10,029 nucleotides of DNA from Candidatus Saccharimonadota bacterium (lineage in GTDB: Bacteria > Patescibacteriota > Saccharimonadia > Saccharimonadales > UBA4665): assembly GCA_029288515.1 (NCBI GenBank), contig JARIHB010000020.1, forward strand, positions 1 to 10,029, given 5' to 3'. This document shows positions 1 through 7,610 of the stretch, piece by piece. Position 1 is the stretch's first letter. Each line of letters begins with the position of its first letter. A model generated the notes under the pieces. That model saw only the letters and a program-made list of their open reading frames with translations, did not search any database and was not told the origin of the DNA. The position numbers and the translations under genes are program-made.

Positions 1-4
1 CCAT

Positions 5-610
5 ATGGAAATTCTAGGAACAGATTCAGACAAAGCAGCTGCGGCTGCCCAATTACAGGGCCTCTATGAGGAGGTGCCTGATGCAGTCGTAGCCGGCAGT
101 TTCGGACGAGCGGCTATCTATGCGTCGCATGACTACCCAGACGCGCCGCCATTGGATCTGCGTGACCCAGCAGGTTTGGGCGGCTATCGAGATATAGACG
201 TACTGTTTACCTCAGCAGATGAGGCTTGCTTGCGGCTTGTTGTTGCCTCAGCGCCCGTACAGCACGCCATACATGATGGTATTGGATTGTACGTATGGCA
301 AGCGCTGGAGGGGCCACTGTTAATTGGCACAGACCGTGACAACAAGGTGTTTACCACCTGGATCAGTAACGAGACCATTGTACCCGTTGATCGGACGCTA
401 TTAGGCGCGCCGGTCCGTACCTTTAGCGTTGGCACACAGCTACATATCGAAAATATCGTAGGCGGCGGTCAGCGGCGCACCGAAAAGCTCGTTCGTTCTT
501 CAGAGGTGCTAACGAGGTTTGCGGCAACACTCGACCCTGATTCAACGGAGTTTCTGCAGGATGCCGTTTATGAGCCGTTCCGAGAACACGCCAGGCGGAA
601 CGTACGCTGA
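5..610 (+). CDS. Putative nucleotidyltransferase-fold protein
   Basis: A 201-residue protein, read from an ATG only five bases into the window, so the true start could lie further left. I see the signature of the nucleotidyltransferase superfamily: a Gly-Ser-Phe-Gly-Arg turn at residues 31-35 after a hydrophobic strand, then Asp63-Ile-Asp65 in the strand RDIDVLF. Asp129 at the end of the strand IVPVD could be the third metal-binding acid. Families with this fold transfer a nucleotide to a drug, protein or RNA; the substrate here cannot be named. The C-terminal part has a basic helix (residues 156-172). There is no signal peptide or membrane segment. It ends in TGA about 50 bases before the CIRCE element of clpC, so it is probably an independent transcription unit. 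It could be an inactive or minimal nucleotidyltransferase; I am sure of the reading frame, moderately sure of the fold and not sure of any activity. Confidence 0.6.
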   Translation: MEILGTDSDKAAAAAQLQGLYEEVPDAVVAGSFGRAAIYASHDYPDAPPLDLRDPAGLGGYRDIDVLFTSADEACLRLVVASAPVQHAIHDGIGLYVWQALEGPLLIGTDRDNKVFTTWISNETIVPVDRTLLGAPVRTFSVGTQLHIENIVGGGQRRTEKLVRSSEVLTRFAATLDPDSTEFLQDAVYEPFREHARRNVR

Positions 611-663
611 CCCTTTGTACACTTATAATCTGCTGTCTGCAGGCTGGCTGAATGATGTGATAA

Positions 664-690
664 TTAGCACTCTTGACGTGTGAGTGCTAA
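664..690 (+). promoter_or_regulatory. CIRCE operator (HrcA binding site) upstream of clpC
   Basis: A perfect inverted repeat, TTAGCACTC, nine bases, GAGTGCTAA. This is the exact consensus of the CIRCE element, the operator bound by the heat-shock repressor HrcA, normally found before groESL and dnaK. Here it sits directly before clpC and covers the -35 box of its promoter, so HrcA binding should block RNA polymerase and heat stress should relieve it. HrcA itself is not in the window. Confidence 0.95.
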
Positions 691-701
691 CAGCCTACAA
701 T
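673..701 (+). promoter_or_regulatory. Sigma70-type clpC promoter inside the CIRCE element
   Basis: TTGACG at 673-678 (five of six to TTGACA) and TACAAT at 696-701 (five of six to TATAAT) are separated by the ideal 17 bases. The -35 box lies wholly in the nine-base spacer of the CIRCE repeat. Transcription should begin near 707-709, only a few bases before the ATG at 712, giving a message with almost no leader. Confidence 0.8.
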
Positions 702-711
702 GATTTATTGT

Positions 712-3201
712 ATGAAACCTGACAATGCTGATTTCCAAGATTTTTTGAACCATCTGACGAACAATGCGTTAGAGAGTTTGAAACACGCCGATGCCATCGC
801 CCGCAGCTTCGGCAGTGCATATGTGGGCACGGAACATCTGTTGCTAGGGATACTAGCACAGGAGACGAGCGTAGGGGCAAAGGTCCTTGAAGGCGCTGGG
901 GTAACTCTCGACCGCGCCCGACTGGCTTTGAACCTGACGCCCAAAACCTTGGTGATGAACGCCGGTGCGAAGGGGCTGAGCGAAACCGCCAAGTTAACGC
1001 TGAAAATGGCATATGACACCGCGCAAGATTACAACCAAGAATATTGCGGCACAGAACACATTCTGACGGCATTGCTGAGCCAGAAAAACGCCCGTGCCAC
1101 CATGTTGCTGAGGGCTATGAATGTGGACGTTGATTCACTCAACGGTGAGCTGGAGCAACTATTGAACCGCCAGTCGTATGACGAGGAAGAAAGCGGCGTC
1201 GGTACCGGCGAGCGCCGCCGCGGCCGTGGCGGCAAGGGCCGCAAAACGGCGCTTGATTTCTTTGGTACCGATATGACCGCCGAAGCCCGTGCTGGCAAAC
1301 TTGATCCGGTTGTGGGCCGTGAGGCGCAGATTCGCCGGGTGGTCACGATTCTTAATCGTCGTACCAAGAATAACCCAGTATTGATTGGTGAACCGGGTGT
1401 GGGTAAGACGGCTATTGCCGAGGGGCTTGCCCAGCGTATAGTGGCCGAAGATGTGCCTGATAGCCTGCTGGACAAGCGCATCATTATGCTTGATCTGGCC
1501 GGTATGATCGCCGGCACTAAATATCGCGGTGAGTTTGAAGAGCGCTTGAAGAAAGTGATGGCCGAGCTGGAGCAAGACCGCAGCACCATTGTATTTATCG
1601 ACGAGCTGCACCTGATTGTTGGCGCTGGCGCTGCCGAAGGCGCGATGGACGCCGGAAATATCCTGAAGCCGGCGTTGGCTCGGGGCAAGATCCAGCTAAT
1701 TGGCGCCACAACCACTGCCGAGTACACCAAGCACATCGAGAAAGATGCCGCCCTGGAGCGCCGCTTCCAGCCGGTACAGGTGCCGGAAACCACAGTGCCT
1801 GAGACGATGGCTATATTAAAGGGCTTGCGCAAGCATTATGAAGAGTTCCACGGGGTGACCGTTAGCGATGAGGTTGTCGATGACATTGTACACCTTGCAA
1901 AGCGCTACATCAGCGACCGGTTTATGCCGGATAAAGCTATTGACCTTTTGGACGAGACCGCAGCACACTTGCGCGTGGACAAGGGCAAGACCAGCCCTGA
2001 AGTCCGTTCCTTACAAAAAGAGCTGAAGCTGGTTATGGGCCGTATTGATGACGCAGTTGATGCCGAAGACTACCAGAAAGCTGCTGAGTATAAAACGCGA
2101 GCCAGTCAGATTAATGACGAACTCGCTAAGCTGCAAGCCAATGATAAAGACAGTAAGCGCATCACGCTTACGAGCGATGACGTCGCCGAAGTGATCGCCC
2201 GTATGACCGGTGTACCGGTGAAGAAAGTGATACGGTCTGAGGCAAAGCACCTGCTGCACATGGAAAAAACGCTCGGCAAGCACGTTATCGGTCAGCACGA
2301 AGCCGTCGAGGCTGTTTCGCGGGCTATCCGCCGCAACCGTTCTGGCATTGGCGCCAGCAACCGGCCGATTGGATCATTTGTCTTCCTTGGCCCTACTGGT
2401 GTGGGCAAGACAGAGCTAGCCCGCGTACTGGCACGTGAGTTCTTCGGGTCGGAAGACGCACTAGTAAAGATCGACATGTCCGAGTTTGGTGAGCATCACA
2501 ACGTAGCCCGCTTGGTGGGTGCGCCCGCCGGTTATGTGGGCTATGATGAGGGCGGCCAGCTGACCGACAAGATCCGTCGGCATCCGTACAGTCTGGTGCT
2601 GTTTGACGAAATCGAGAAGGCACATCCTGATACGTTTAATATGATGCTGCAGATCCTGGAAGATGGCGTACTCACTGATGCCAAGGGCCGCAAGATTGAT
2701 TTTTCAAATACTATTGTTATCATGACTAGCAACATCGGGGCTGAAAAGCTTCAAAAAGAAGCCAGCCTTGGCTTTCAGGCCGCTAACACCGACGACCTAA
2801 AAGATCTTGATGTGCTGCATGAGCGTAACCGTGATAAGGTGCTCGACGAACTGAAGAAGCGTATGCGGCCTGAGTTCCTGAACCGTATCGATAAAGTTAT
2901 TGTCTTCCGTGCACTCACAAAAAAAGATATCTTCCGGATTATTGATTTGCAGATAGCGGAGTTGGGGAGCCGTATCCGGCGCCAGGGGCTAGGCGTGCAG
3001 CTGAATGCTGCTGCCAAGCAATACTTGCTTGACCATGGCTACGATGCTAAAAACGGCGTTCGACCGATGCGCCGCCTCATACAAGACGAGATTGAAGATC
3101 ATATCGCCGAAGCCTTGTTGAGTGACGCCTACCAGAAGGGTGATATTATTAGCGTCGGCGTAAAAGATAAGCAGTTAAATTACACGATTATACACGAATA
3201 A
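712..3201 (+). CDS. clpC: ATP-dependent Clp protease ATP-binding subunit ClpC
   Basis: AAA+ unfoldase that threads damaged or tagged proteins into the ClpP chamber in the cytosol. In the 829-residue reading from ATG 712 it has an N-terminal double Clp_N repeat (about 5-155), a basic Arg/Gly-rich linker (about 167-178), AAA domain 1 with Walker A GEPGVGKT at 226-233 and Walker B VFIDE at 294-298, a UVR-like coiled middle domain (about 430-475), and AAA domain 2 with Walker A GPTGVGKT at 560-567, Walker B LVLFDE at 628-633 and the Asn-Arg-Ile-Asp arginine finger at 724-727. The Leu-Gly-Phe loop at 686-688 is the ClpP-docking tripeptide, so this is a protease partner, not a ClpB disaggregase. 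Length is normal for ClpC. An in-frame ATG at 700 would add four residues but lies inside the -10 box, so 712 is preferred. There is no Shine-Dalgarno sequence. Control by HrcA is expected from the CIRCE site; no clpP, ctsR or mcsAB is nearby. Confidence 0.96.
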   Translation: MKPDNADFQDFLNHLTNNALESLKHADAIARSFGSAYVGTEHLLLGILAQETSVGAKVLEGAGVTLDRARLALNLTPKTLVMNAGAKGLSETAKLTLKMAYDTAQDYNQEYCGTEHILTALLSQKNARATMLLRAMNVDVDSLNGELEQLLNRQSYDEEESGVGTGERRRGRGGKGRKTALDFFGTDMTAEARAGKLDPVVGREAQIRRVVTILNRRTKNNPVLIGEPGVGKTAIAEGLAQRIVAEDVPDSLLDKRIIMLDLAGMIAGTKYRGEFEERLKKVMAELEQDRSTIVFIDELHLIVGAGAAEGAMDAGNILKPALARGKIQLIGATTTAEYTKHIEKDAALERRFQPVQVPETTVPETMAILKGLRKHYEEFHGVTVSDEVVDDIVHLAKRYISDRFMPDKAIDLLDETAAHLRVDKGKTSPEVRSLQKELKLVMGRIDDAVDAEDYQKAAEYKTRASQINDELAKLQANDKDSKRITLTSDDVAEVIARMTGVPVKKVIRSEAKHLLHMEKTLGKHVIGQHEAVEAVSRAIRRNRSGIGASNRPIGSFVFLGPTGVGKTELARVLAREFFGSEDALVKIDMSEFGEHHNVARLVGAPAGYVGYDEGGQLTDKIRRHPYSLVLFDEIEKAHPDTFNMMLQILEDGVLTDAKGRKIDFSNTIVIMTSNIGAEKLQKEASLGFQAANTDDLKDLDVLHERNRDKVLDELKKRMRPEFLNRIDKVIVFRALTKKDIFRIIDLQIAELGSRIRRQGLGVQLNAAAKQYLLDHGYDAKNGVRPMRRLIQDEIEDHIAEALLSDAYQKGDIISVGVKDKQLNYTIIHE

Positions 3202-3220
3202 ATGCTATACTCGTGGTAAT
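3187..3220. promoter_or_regulatory. Imperfect inverted repeat flanking a -10 box
   Basis: ATTA-TA-CACGA on the left (3187-3197) mirrors TCGTG-G-TAAT on the right (3211-3220) with a 13-base spacer holding the -10 hexamer. The arms pair at nine positions around an uneven two-against-one bulge. It could be an operator or a weak hairpin at the end of clpC; there is no following T-run, so it is not a convincing terminator. It may be chance. Confidence 0.3.
3203..3211 (+). promoter_or_regulatory. Extended -10 promoter for the putative peptidase gene
   Basis: TGC followed by TATACT (3206-3211) is an extended -10 box (TGn-TATAnT) placed just past the clpC stop codon. No good -35 box is visible, which is tolerated with an extended -10. 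Seven bases separate it from ATG 3219, so the transcript should start at or next to the A of that ATG (leaderless). Confidence 0.6.
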
Positions 3221-4337
3221 GGGTAACGCTTCACAGGTTAACGATGGTGAAGGTGGTGGGTCGAGTGCCTCATCTTTGGGAAGTCCGGCAGTAACTCCTC
3301 CGGAATCCGGCCAGCCGCTAACGACCAATCCGGAAGCGGCCGTGCAGTTGCGTACGAGGCCACATCGCCTGCGAACACTCTTGCAGATAGCCGTACTGCT
3401 ATTAGTAATTGGCAATGGGATGATGGTATGGCTGCAGCACGACGCCATTATCGACTGGGTACACAGCCGCAACTACGACCCGCCGCAGGAAGTCGTCAGC
3501 CTGGCCGACCGTACGACGATGACGCCGTATGCTAAACGGTTGTTCTATGTGAACTACCCGGCTATCGAGGATAAGGACGCTTTTAATAACGACTGTCCGG
3601 ACGCCTCTCATGAAGTGGCGGTGTTGGGCTGCTACCGGGGAAACCGCAATGGTATCTATCTGTATCACGTTACCGACGAGCGGCTGGCCGGCATTACAGA
3701 GGTGACTGCCGCCCATGAAATGTTGCATCAGGCATACGACCGTTTATCGGCATCGGAGCGCACGCACGTTAATGCTATGTTGCAGGCTTACTATAAGACG
3801 CTGACTGATAAGAACGTTGCCGATAAACTGGCTTCGTACAAGAAAATCGAGCCGGATCAGATGAGTAACGAAATGCACTCTATTTTCGGCACCGAAGTGG
3901 CTCACCTGCCAGCCGATCTGGAAGCATACTATCAGCGCTATTTCACGGACCGTGATAAGGTAGTAGGCTATCGCGACAAATATGTTTCCGCTTTTTCGCA
4001 GCGCCAACAACAGATCGACGACTACGACAAGCAGCGCGACGAGCTGAAGCTGAAGATAGATCAGGCTCAAAACGACCTTGACACCTGGGAGGCAAAGCTA
4101 AAGGCGCAGCGCGATCAAATGAATGCCTTGCTGGCCGCCAGCCGGATTGATCAATATAACGCCGCGGTGCCCGGCTTCAACTCGCAGGTGGCCGCCTATA
4201 AGGCGAAGGTTGCTGACACTAATGAACTCATCAATCAATACAATAGCCTTACCGATAAACGGAATGCCCTGACCGCTCAGGAACAAGAGTTGCTGAAGGC
4301 GCAGGACAGTCACGCTTCCTCGGCAAATGCTGAATAA
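3219..4337 (+). CDS. Membrane-anchored putative HExxH zinc metallopeptidase with coiled-coil tail
   Basis: I do not recognise the family. Read from ATG 3219 it has 372 residues: a Gly/Ser/Pro-rich N-terminus (about 1-45), positive residues RPHRLR, one membrane segment (about 53-72), and a large domain that by the positive-inside rule lies outside the membrane. The domain contains HEMLH at 166-170, the HExxH zinc and catalytic motif, preceded by a hydrophobic-Thr-Ala-Ala stretch typical of the active-site helix. About 48 residues later SNEMHSIFGTE (216-226) offers Glu218 or Glu226 as the third zinc ligand, as in gluzincins. Cys126 and Cys138 could form a disulfide, fitting an extracytoplasmic site. 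The remainder (about 243-363) is charged, Gln-rich coiled coil like that of envelope hydrolase regulators. A GTG at 3213 is an alternative start. The neighbours clpC and radA do not explain its job. It could be a cell-wall or surface-protein processing enzyme, or an inactive relative. Confidence 0.65.
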   Translation: MGNASQVNDGEGGGSSASSLGSPAVTPPESGQPLTTNPEAAVQLRTRPHRLRTLLQIAVLLLVIGNGMMVWLQHDAIIDWVHSRNYDPPQEVVSLADRTTMTPYAKRLFYVNYPAIEDKDAFNNDCPDASHEVAVLGCYRGNRNGIYLYHVTDERLAGITEVTAAHEMLHQAYDRLSASERTHVNAMLQAYYKTLTDKNVADKLASYKKIEPDQMSNEMHSIFGTEVAHLPADLEAYYQRYFTDRDKVVGYRDKYVSAFSQRQQQIDDYDKQRDELKLKIDQAQNDLDTWEAKLKAQRDQMNALLAASRIDQYNAAVPGFNSQVAAYKAKVADTNELINQYNSLTDKRNALTAQEQELLKAQDSHASSANAE

Positions 4338-4348
4338 TATACTATAGT
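4338..4348 (+). promoter_or_regulatory. Overlapping -10 boxes upstream of radA
   Basis: TATACT (4338-4343) and TATAGT (4343-4348) overlap within the ten-base perfect palindrome TACTATAGTA (4340-4349). The second box ends eight bases before the radA ATG at 4357, so a transcript from it would be leaderless. No clear -35 box is seen. AGGA at 4349-4352, four bases before the ATG, is a weak alternative ribosome site if the message begins upstream. Confidence 0.5.
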
Positions 4349-4356
4349 AGGAATAT

Positions 4357-5706
4357 ATGGCGAAAGAGAAGATACGCTATGTGTGTACTAATTGTGGTGA
4401 ACCGTCGTTAAGCTGGGCGGGTAAATGCCCGCAGTGCGGTGCCTGGAATACGCTCCAACAGGAAGCAGTGATAGAAACGAGTCTAGGCACAGCGGTCAGC
4501 GCTGGCCGGCCGCTGCAGCCGGCTTCGGTCAGCGCACTCATCAGTAAGGACCAGACCCGCTTAGTAACCGGCATGCCTGATGTTGATACGGTGCTGGGCG
4601 GCGGCGTGGTGACCGGTAGTGTGAATTTGATTGCCGGCCAACCAGGCATCGGCAAAAGCACCTTACTATTACAGCTGGCCGACAGCGTATCAAAGAAGCA
4701 TCGGGTACTGTACGTGAGCGGTGAAGAATCAGGTCATCAGATTGGGCTGCGTGCCGAGCGCTTAGGGGTGTCAGGCAAGCAATTGCAGCTGGCTACCAGC
4801 ACCGTTACCGAAGATATTGCCGCTTCGGTTGCATCGAAAGATTACGACCTGGTGATTGTGGACTCTATACAAACAATTGCCGCCACAGCGATTTCATCAG
4901 CTGCTGGCAGCGTATCGCAGATTACCAATAGCGCCCATCTGCTTATCCAGGCGGCCAAACAGTCTGCCACAGCGGTGATACTAGTGGGGCACGTTACCAA
5001 AGAGGGTGCTATCGCCGGACCGAAAGTGCTGGAACACGTTGTAGACGTCGTTTTGCAGTTGGAGGGTGACCGGTATGGCGGCTTTAAAATACTCCGAGCC
5101 ACCAAGAACCGCTTTGGTCCGACAACTGAGGCGGGCATATTTGAAATGGAGGGCCAGGGCCTGCAGCCGGTGTCTAATCCATCGGCGGCACTATTGGCAG
5201 AGCGGCAGGTAAGCGACGGCTCGATCGTGCTGGCAACGCTGGAGGGTACACGCCCGTTGCTGGTAGAAGTACAGGCACTTGTAAATAAGACCAGTTACGG
5301 GTATCCTAAGCGGGCAGCAAGCGGCATTGACCTTAACCGGGTAAACCTATTGGTTGCGATGTTGGAGCGCCGCACAAAACTATCACTCGCCGACCAAGAC
5401 ATTTATGTTAATATCGTCGGCGGCATGCGCATTACCGAACCGGCTGCTGATTTGGCCGTTTGTATGGCCATCGGCTCCGCTGCGAAGGGCCTGCAGCTAA
5501 AAGCAAATGCCGTAGTGTTTGGCGAAGTAGGACTGTCCGGCGAAATCCGGCACGTTCCTTTTATAGAAAAGCGTATCGCTGAGGCGAAAAAACTCGGCTT
5601 TGAAGCGGCAATCGGGCCGCAGCAAAAGAGCGGCAAGAAATTGTCATTCTTGCGAGGAGTGCCAGATGTCCGTGCTGCACTTAACCAATTCCTAGAAAAG
5701 GATTAG
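4357..5706 (+). CDS. radA: DNA repair protein RadA
   Basis: RadA (Sms) is a RecA-related, DnaB-like hexameric ATPase that drives branch migration in recombination and repair. The 449 residues are a normal family length. In order I see a four-cysteine zinc finger (Cys10, Cys13, Cys24, Cys27), a RecA-like core with Walker A GQPGIGKST at 94-102 and Walker B LVIVDS at 165-170, the RadA-specific KNRFG motif at 250-254, which couples ATP hydrolysis to branch migration, and a C-terminal Lon-protease-like domain (about 270-449) that acts as a scaffold without protease function. All key residues are intact. It starts about 20 bases after the putative peptidase gene and ends nine bases before the first paralogue gene, in the same reading frame, so that gene is likely co-transcribed. 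In Bacillus the next gene is disA, which is absent here. Confidence 0.97.
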   Translation: MAKEKIRYVCTNCGEPSLSWAGKCPQCGAWNTLQQEAVIETSLGTAVSAGRPLQPASVSALISKDQTRLVTGMPDVDTVLGGGVVTGSVNLIAGQPGIGKSTLLLQLADSVSKKHRVLYVSGEESGHQIGLRAERLGVSGKQLQLATSTVTEDIAASVASKDYDLVIVDSIQTIAATAISSAAGSVSQITNSAHLLIQAAKQSATAVILVGHVTKEGAIAGPKVLEHVVDVVLQLEGDRYGGFKILRATKNRFGPTTEAGIFEMEGQGLQPVSNPSAALLAERQVSDGSIVLATLEGTRPLLVEVQALVNKTSYGYPKRAASGIDLNRVNLLVAMLERRTKLSLADQDIYVNIVGGMRITEPAADLAVCMAIGSAAKGLQLKANAVVFGEVGLSGEIRHVPFIEKRIAEAKKLGFEAAIGPQQKSGKKLSFLRGVPDVRAALNQFLEKD

Positions 5707-5715
5707 ATACCACAC

Positions 5716-7563
5716 ATGAGTACGTTTGAAGGAGAGGGCGATGGCTCTCATTTTGAAGATTGGGATATAAGCGAACTGTTGCCCGGGCTACCAGGCGCCG
5801 ATCCTATGCGCGACAGCGGAATTTTACCTCCGGATGTGCCCGCAACGCCCGAGGCGGTTAATCCGGCTGACGAATCGGTACCGCCCGCCGAGACGCTTGC
5901 CCGTGCAATCCAGGCGGATATTAGGGCGGCCATAGCTGAAGCATACGAAGATTTTAGGGCACCTGCTGGTGTTGATTATAAGTACCAGGAGCCAACGGTG
6001 TTATTGCCTATATCTGCGGACATGGCCGAAGCGGCCGCATCGGCGGGCGACACCCAGGAGGTGGAGCGCCATCTAGCAGCATATGATAGCTTATCCGCGC
6101 CGGCTGGATCTTTTGATGAACTGCAAGACCATACTCGTATACTGTACGCTGGTGCGATGGCGGACAACGCGCGCTGCATTGATGAGCTTCATCATATACT
6201 TGATAGGCAACGTGAGCATTACGAGTTTGATTTGACACGCTACGAGGCTCATGGGCAGCCAGAGCCGCCGGAAGCGTTACCTGATGCTCTCCGGGCAATA
6301 CTGCGCGCTAGCGATGAGCGGGGTATACCCGCAGATGTTTGGAAGCAGCGGGTTGCCATAAATGAGAATCATTTATGGGAGATCGAAGCGGCGCATTTGG
6401 CAATGCGCGCTGCTGATACCGACCCCGATCATCCAGAAGCCCAAGCTGCACTCGATGCGCATATATCCACGCTGACGTATATGGAATCGAACGAGGCGCA
6501 GAACTCGTTTGTGATACGGGTTGGGCAGAGCGCGCTTGCACAGGCAACCGATCCCACGGTCCGTCATTGGGTTTTAGACCGGCTTGAGGATGCGTTTGAC
6601 GCAGATTCAACTCCGCTGACATCTATTAACCTAGACCGGCTTGTTGACCTTGGAACGTATATCACTGAGGATGTGCAGCTTGCTACTCCCGAACGGGTGG
6701 CATTTTTTGAACAGAGGATACCCCGTGCGCTGGCACAGGGCCGCGAAATGGGCATCATCAGTCCTGAAGCGGCCGTTGCTATGCAAGGACAATGGAATAT
6801 TGCTTTGGCGGCACTCCGTATCTCCGAAGTTGGCCCGGAGGGTGTTATCGCGTCAATCAACCAACAGACCGTAGACACCATAGCGACGATGACTGAAGCC
6901 GGCGATGACATAAGCACCATGCGATATTGGGAGCGTGATAATCTTCTGGGGTACTTTGTGGGGAAGGCTGCTGCCGAAGGCGACTTTGACAATGCCGTAG
7001 CCTATCTTAACAATATGAGTGCTGACGATGCCCGCCAAGGCGGCCTGCAAGACCTTTTATGGTTCGTGCGGACACCAGAAGAAGTGGCTGCGGTACGAAA
7101 TGGCGTCGACCCATTGGCACGTGCCGTGGATCCGTTGCTGAACCGGCTCTTTGAGCGCGCCGATATATTGGTGGGCGGGGATGTACACGCTATAACAGCA
7201 GAAGCAGAAAGCTGCGCACGCGGAATGAGCACACTAGAAGCTGAGCAGGAGGTAGATGCAGAGCGGCAGTTTATCGACGCCGCATTCCAAAAGATTTCGC
7301 AATTAGACGCCGAATCCCAGCTTGAGGGCCGTACGATGGAGCCGTGGATGCCGGGCTTTGCCCGTGCCGTGTTAGCAGCATTTCGGGAGACTGCCGTTAC
7401 CTACAAAGAGTGCGCTTTCCTGTCTAAGGAACTGATTGCTGCCGGTGATCCGGATGAGCCCGAAAAAGCACGTGCGCATATTATCGCTTCGGAATCCGGC
7501 ATTGAAGCTCGCCTTGAGGCGCTTTGGGAGCTATCTAAGGACATACTGAAACAGGCCCGTTAG
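5716..7563 (+). CDS. Uncharacterised acidic helical protein, paralogue A
   Basis: A 615-residue protein of unknown family, rich in Ala, Glu and Asp, with no signal peptide, membrane segment or catalytic motif I can see. It opens with a short tail carrying HFEDW (12-16), then a Pro-rich acidic linker (about 20-58), then an almost wholly helical body. Three stretches have a TPR-like helix-turn-helix look, with a Gly-Asp turn after an Ala-rich helix: around Gly111-Asp112 (ADMAEAAASAGD), Gly422-Asp423 (VGKAAAEGDFDNAVAYL) and Gly577-Asp578 (KELIAAGDPDEPEKA). This suggests an alpha-solenoid scaffold. It is clearly homologous over its whole length to the next gene; for example AILRASDER at 194-202 and LATPERVA at 322-329 are shared. 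Start choice: the ATG lies nine bases after the radA stop, with no ribosome site upstream and a radA-frame TAG just before it, so translation probably depends on coupling to radA. Function unknown; position suggests a link to RadA. Confidence 0.85.
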   Translation: MSTFEGEGDGSHFEDWDISELLPGLPGADPMRDSGILPPDVPATPEAVNPADESVPPAETLARAIQADIRAAIAEAYEDFRAPAGVDYKYQEPTVLLPISADMAEAAASAGDTQEVERHLAAYDSLSAPAGSFDELQDHTRILYAGAMADNARCIDELHHILDRQREHYEFDLTRYEAHGQPEPPEALPDALRAILRASDERGIPADVWKQRVAINENHLWEIEAAHLAMRAADTDPDHPEAQAALDAHISTLTYMESNEAQNSFVIRVGQSALAQATDPTVRHWVLDRLEDAFDADSTPLTSINLDRLVDLGTYITEDVQLATPERVAFFEQRIPRALAQGREMGIISPEAAVAMQGQWNIALAALRISEVGPEGVIASINQQTVDTIATMTEAGDDISTMRYWERDNLLGYFVGKAAAEGDFDNAVAYLNNMSADDARQGGLQDLLWFVRTPEEVAAVRNGVDPLARAVDPLLNRLFERADILVGGDVHAITAEAESCARGMSTLEAEQEVDAERQFIDAAFQKISQLDAESQLEGRTMEPWMPGFARAVLAAFRETAVTYKECAFLSKELIAAGDPDEPEKARAHIIASESGIEARLEALWELSKDILKQAR

Positions 7564-7570
7564 CAGCCCG

Positions 7571-7586
7571 CGTATGATATCATGCG
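7571..7586. promoter_or_regulatory. Near-palindrome over a candidate -10 box between the paralogues
   Basis: CGTATGATATCATGCG is a 16-base dyad with a perfect ten-base core (ATGATATCAT, 7574-7583) and one mismatched pair. It contains TATGAT (7573-7578), a possible -10 hexamer that would start a message with a leader of about 25 bases for the second paralogue. No -35 box at normal spacing is visible. It could be an operator for a dimeric regulator; a short AT-rich dyad can also arise by chance. Confidence 0.35.
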
Positions 7587-7610
7587 AATTTTAGAGAAAG
7601 AGAGAACAGT

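Noticed and set aside
624..629. Perfect TATAAT in the gap after the first gene
   Set aside because: No -35 box at usable spacing and no start codon with a following frame nearby. It could be a second clpC promoter free of CIRCE control, but the evidence is too thin to list.
700..711. Earlier ATG at 700 as the clpC start
   Set aside because: It overlaps the -10 hexamer TACAAT (696-701), so it would lie upstream of the expected transcription start. It adds only four residues with no family support.
1029..1832. Long open frame on the minus strand (267 codons) inside clpC
   Set aside because: It is opposite strongly conserved ClpC ATPase sequence, its product is rich in Ser, Arg and Ala as expected of an antisense shadow, and it shows no motif.
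5700..5711. GGATTAGATACC, identical to the well-known 16S rRNA 790-region motif
   Set aside because: It is only 12 bases, spans the radA stop codon, and no rRNA sequence surrounds it. Coincidence.
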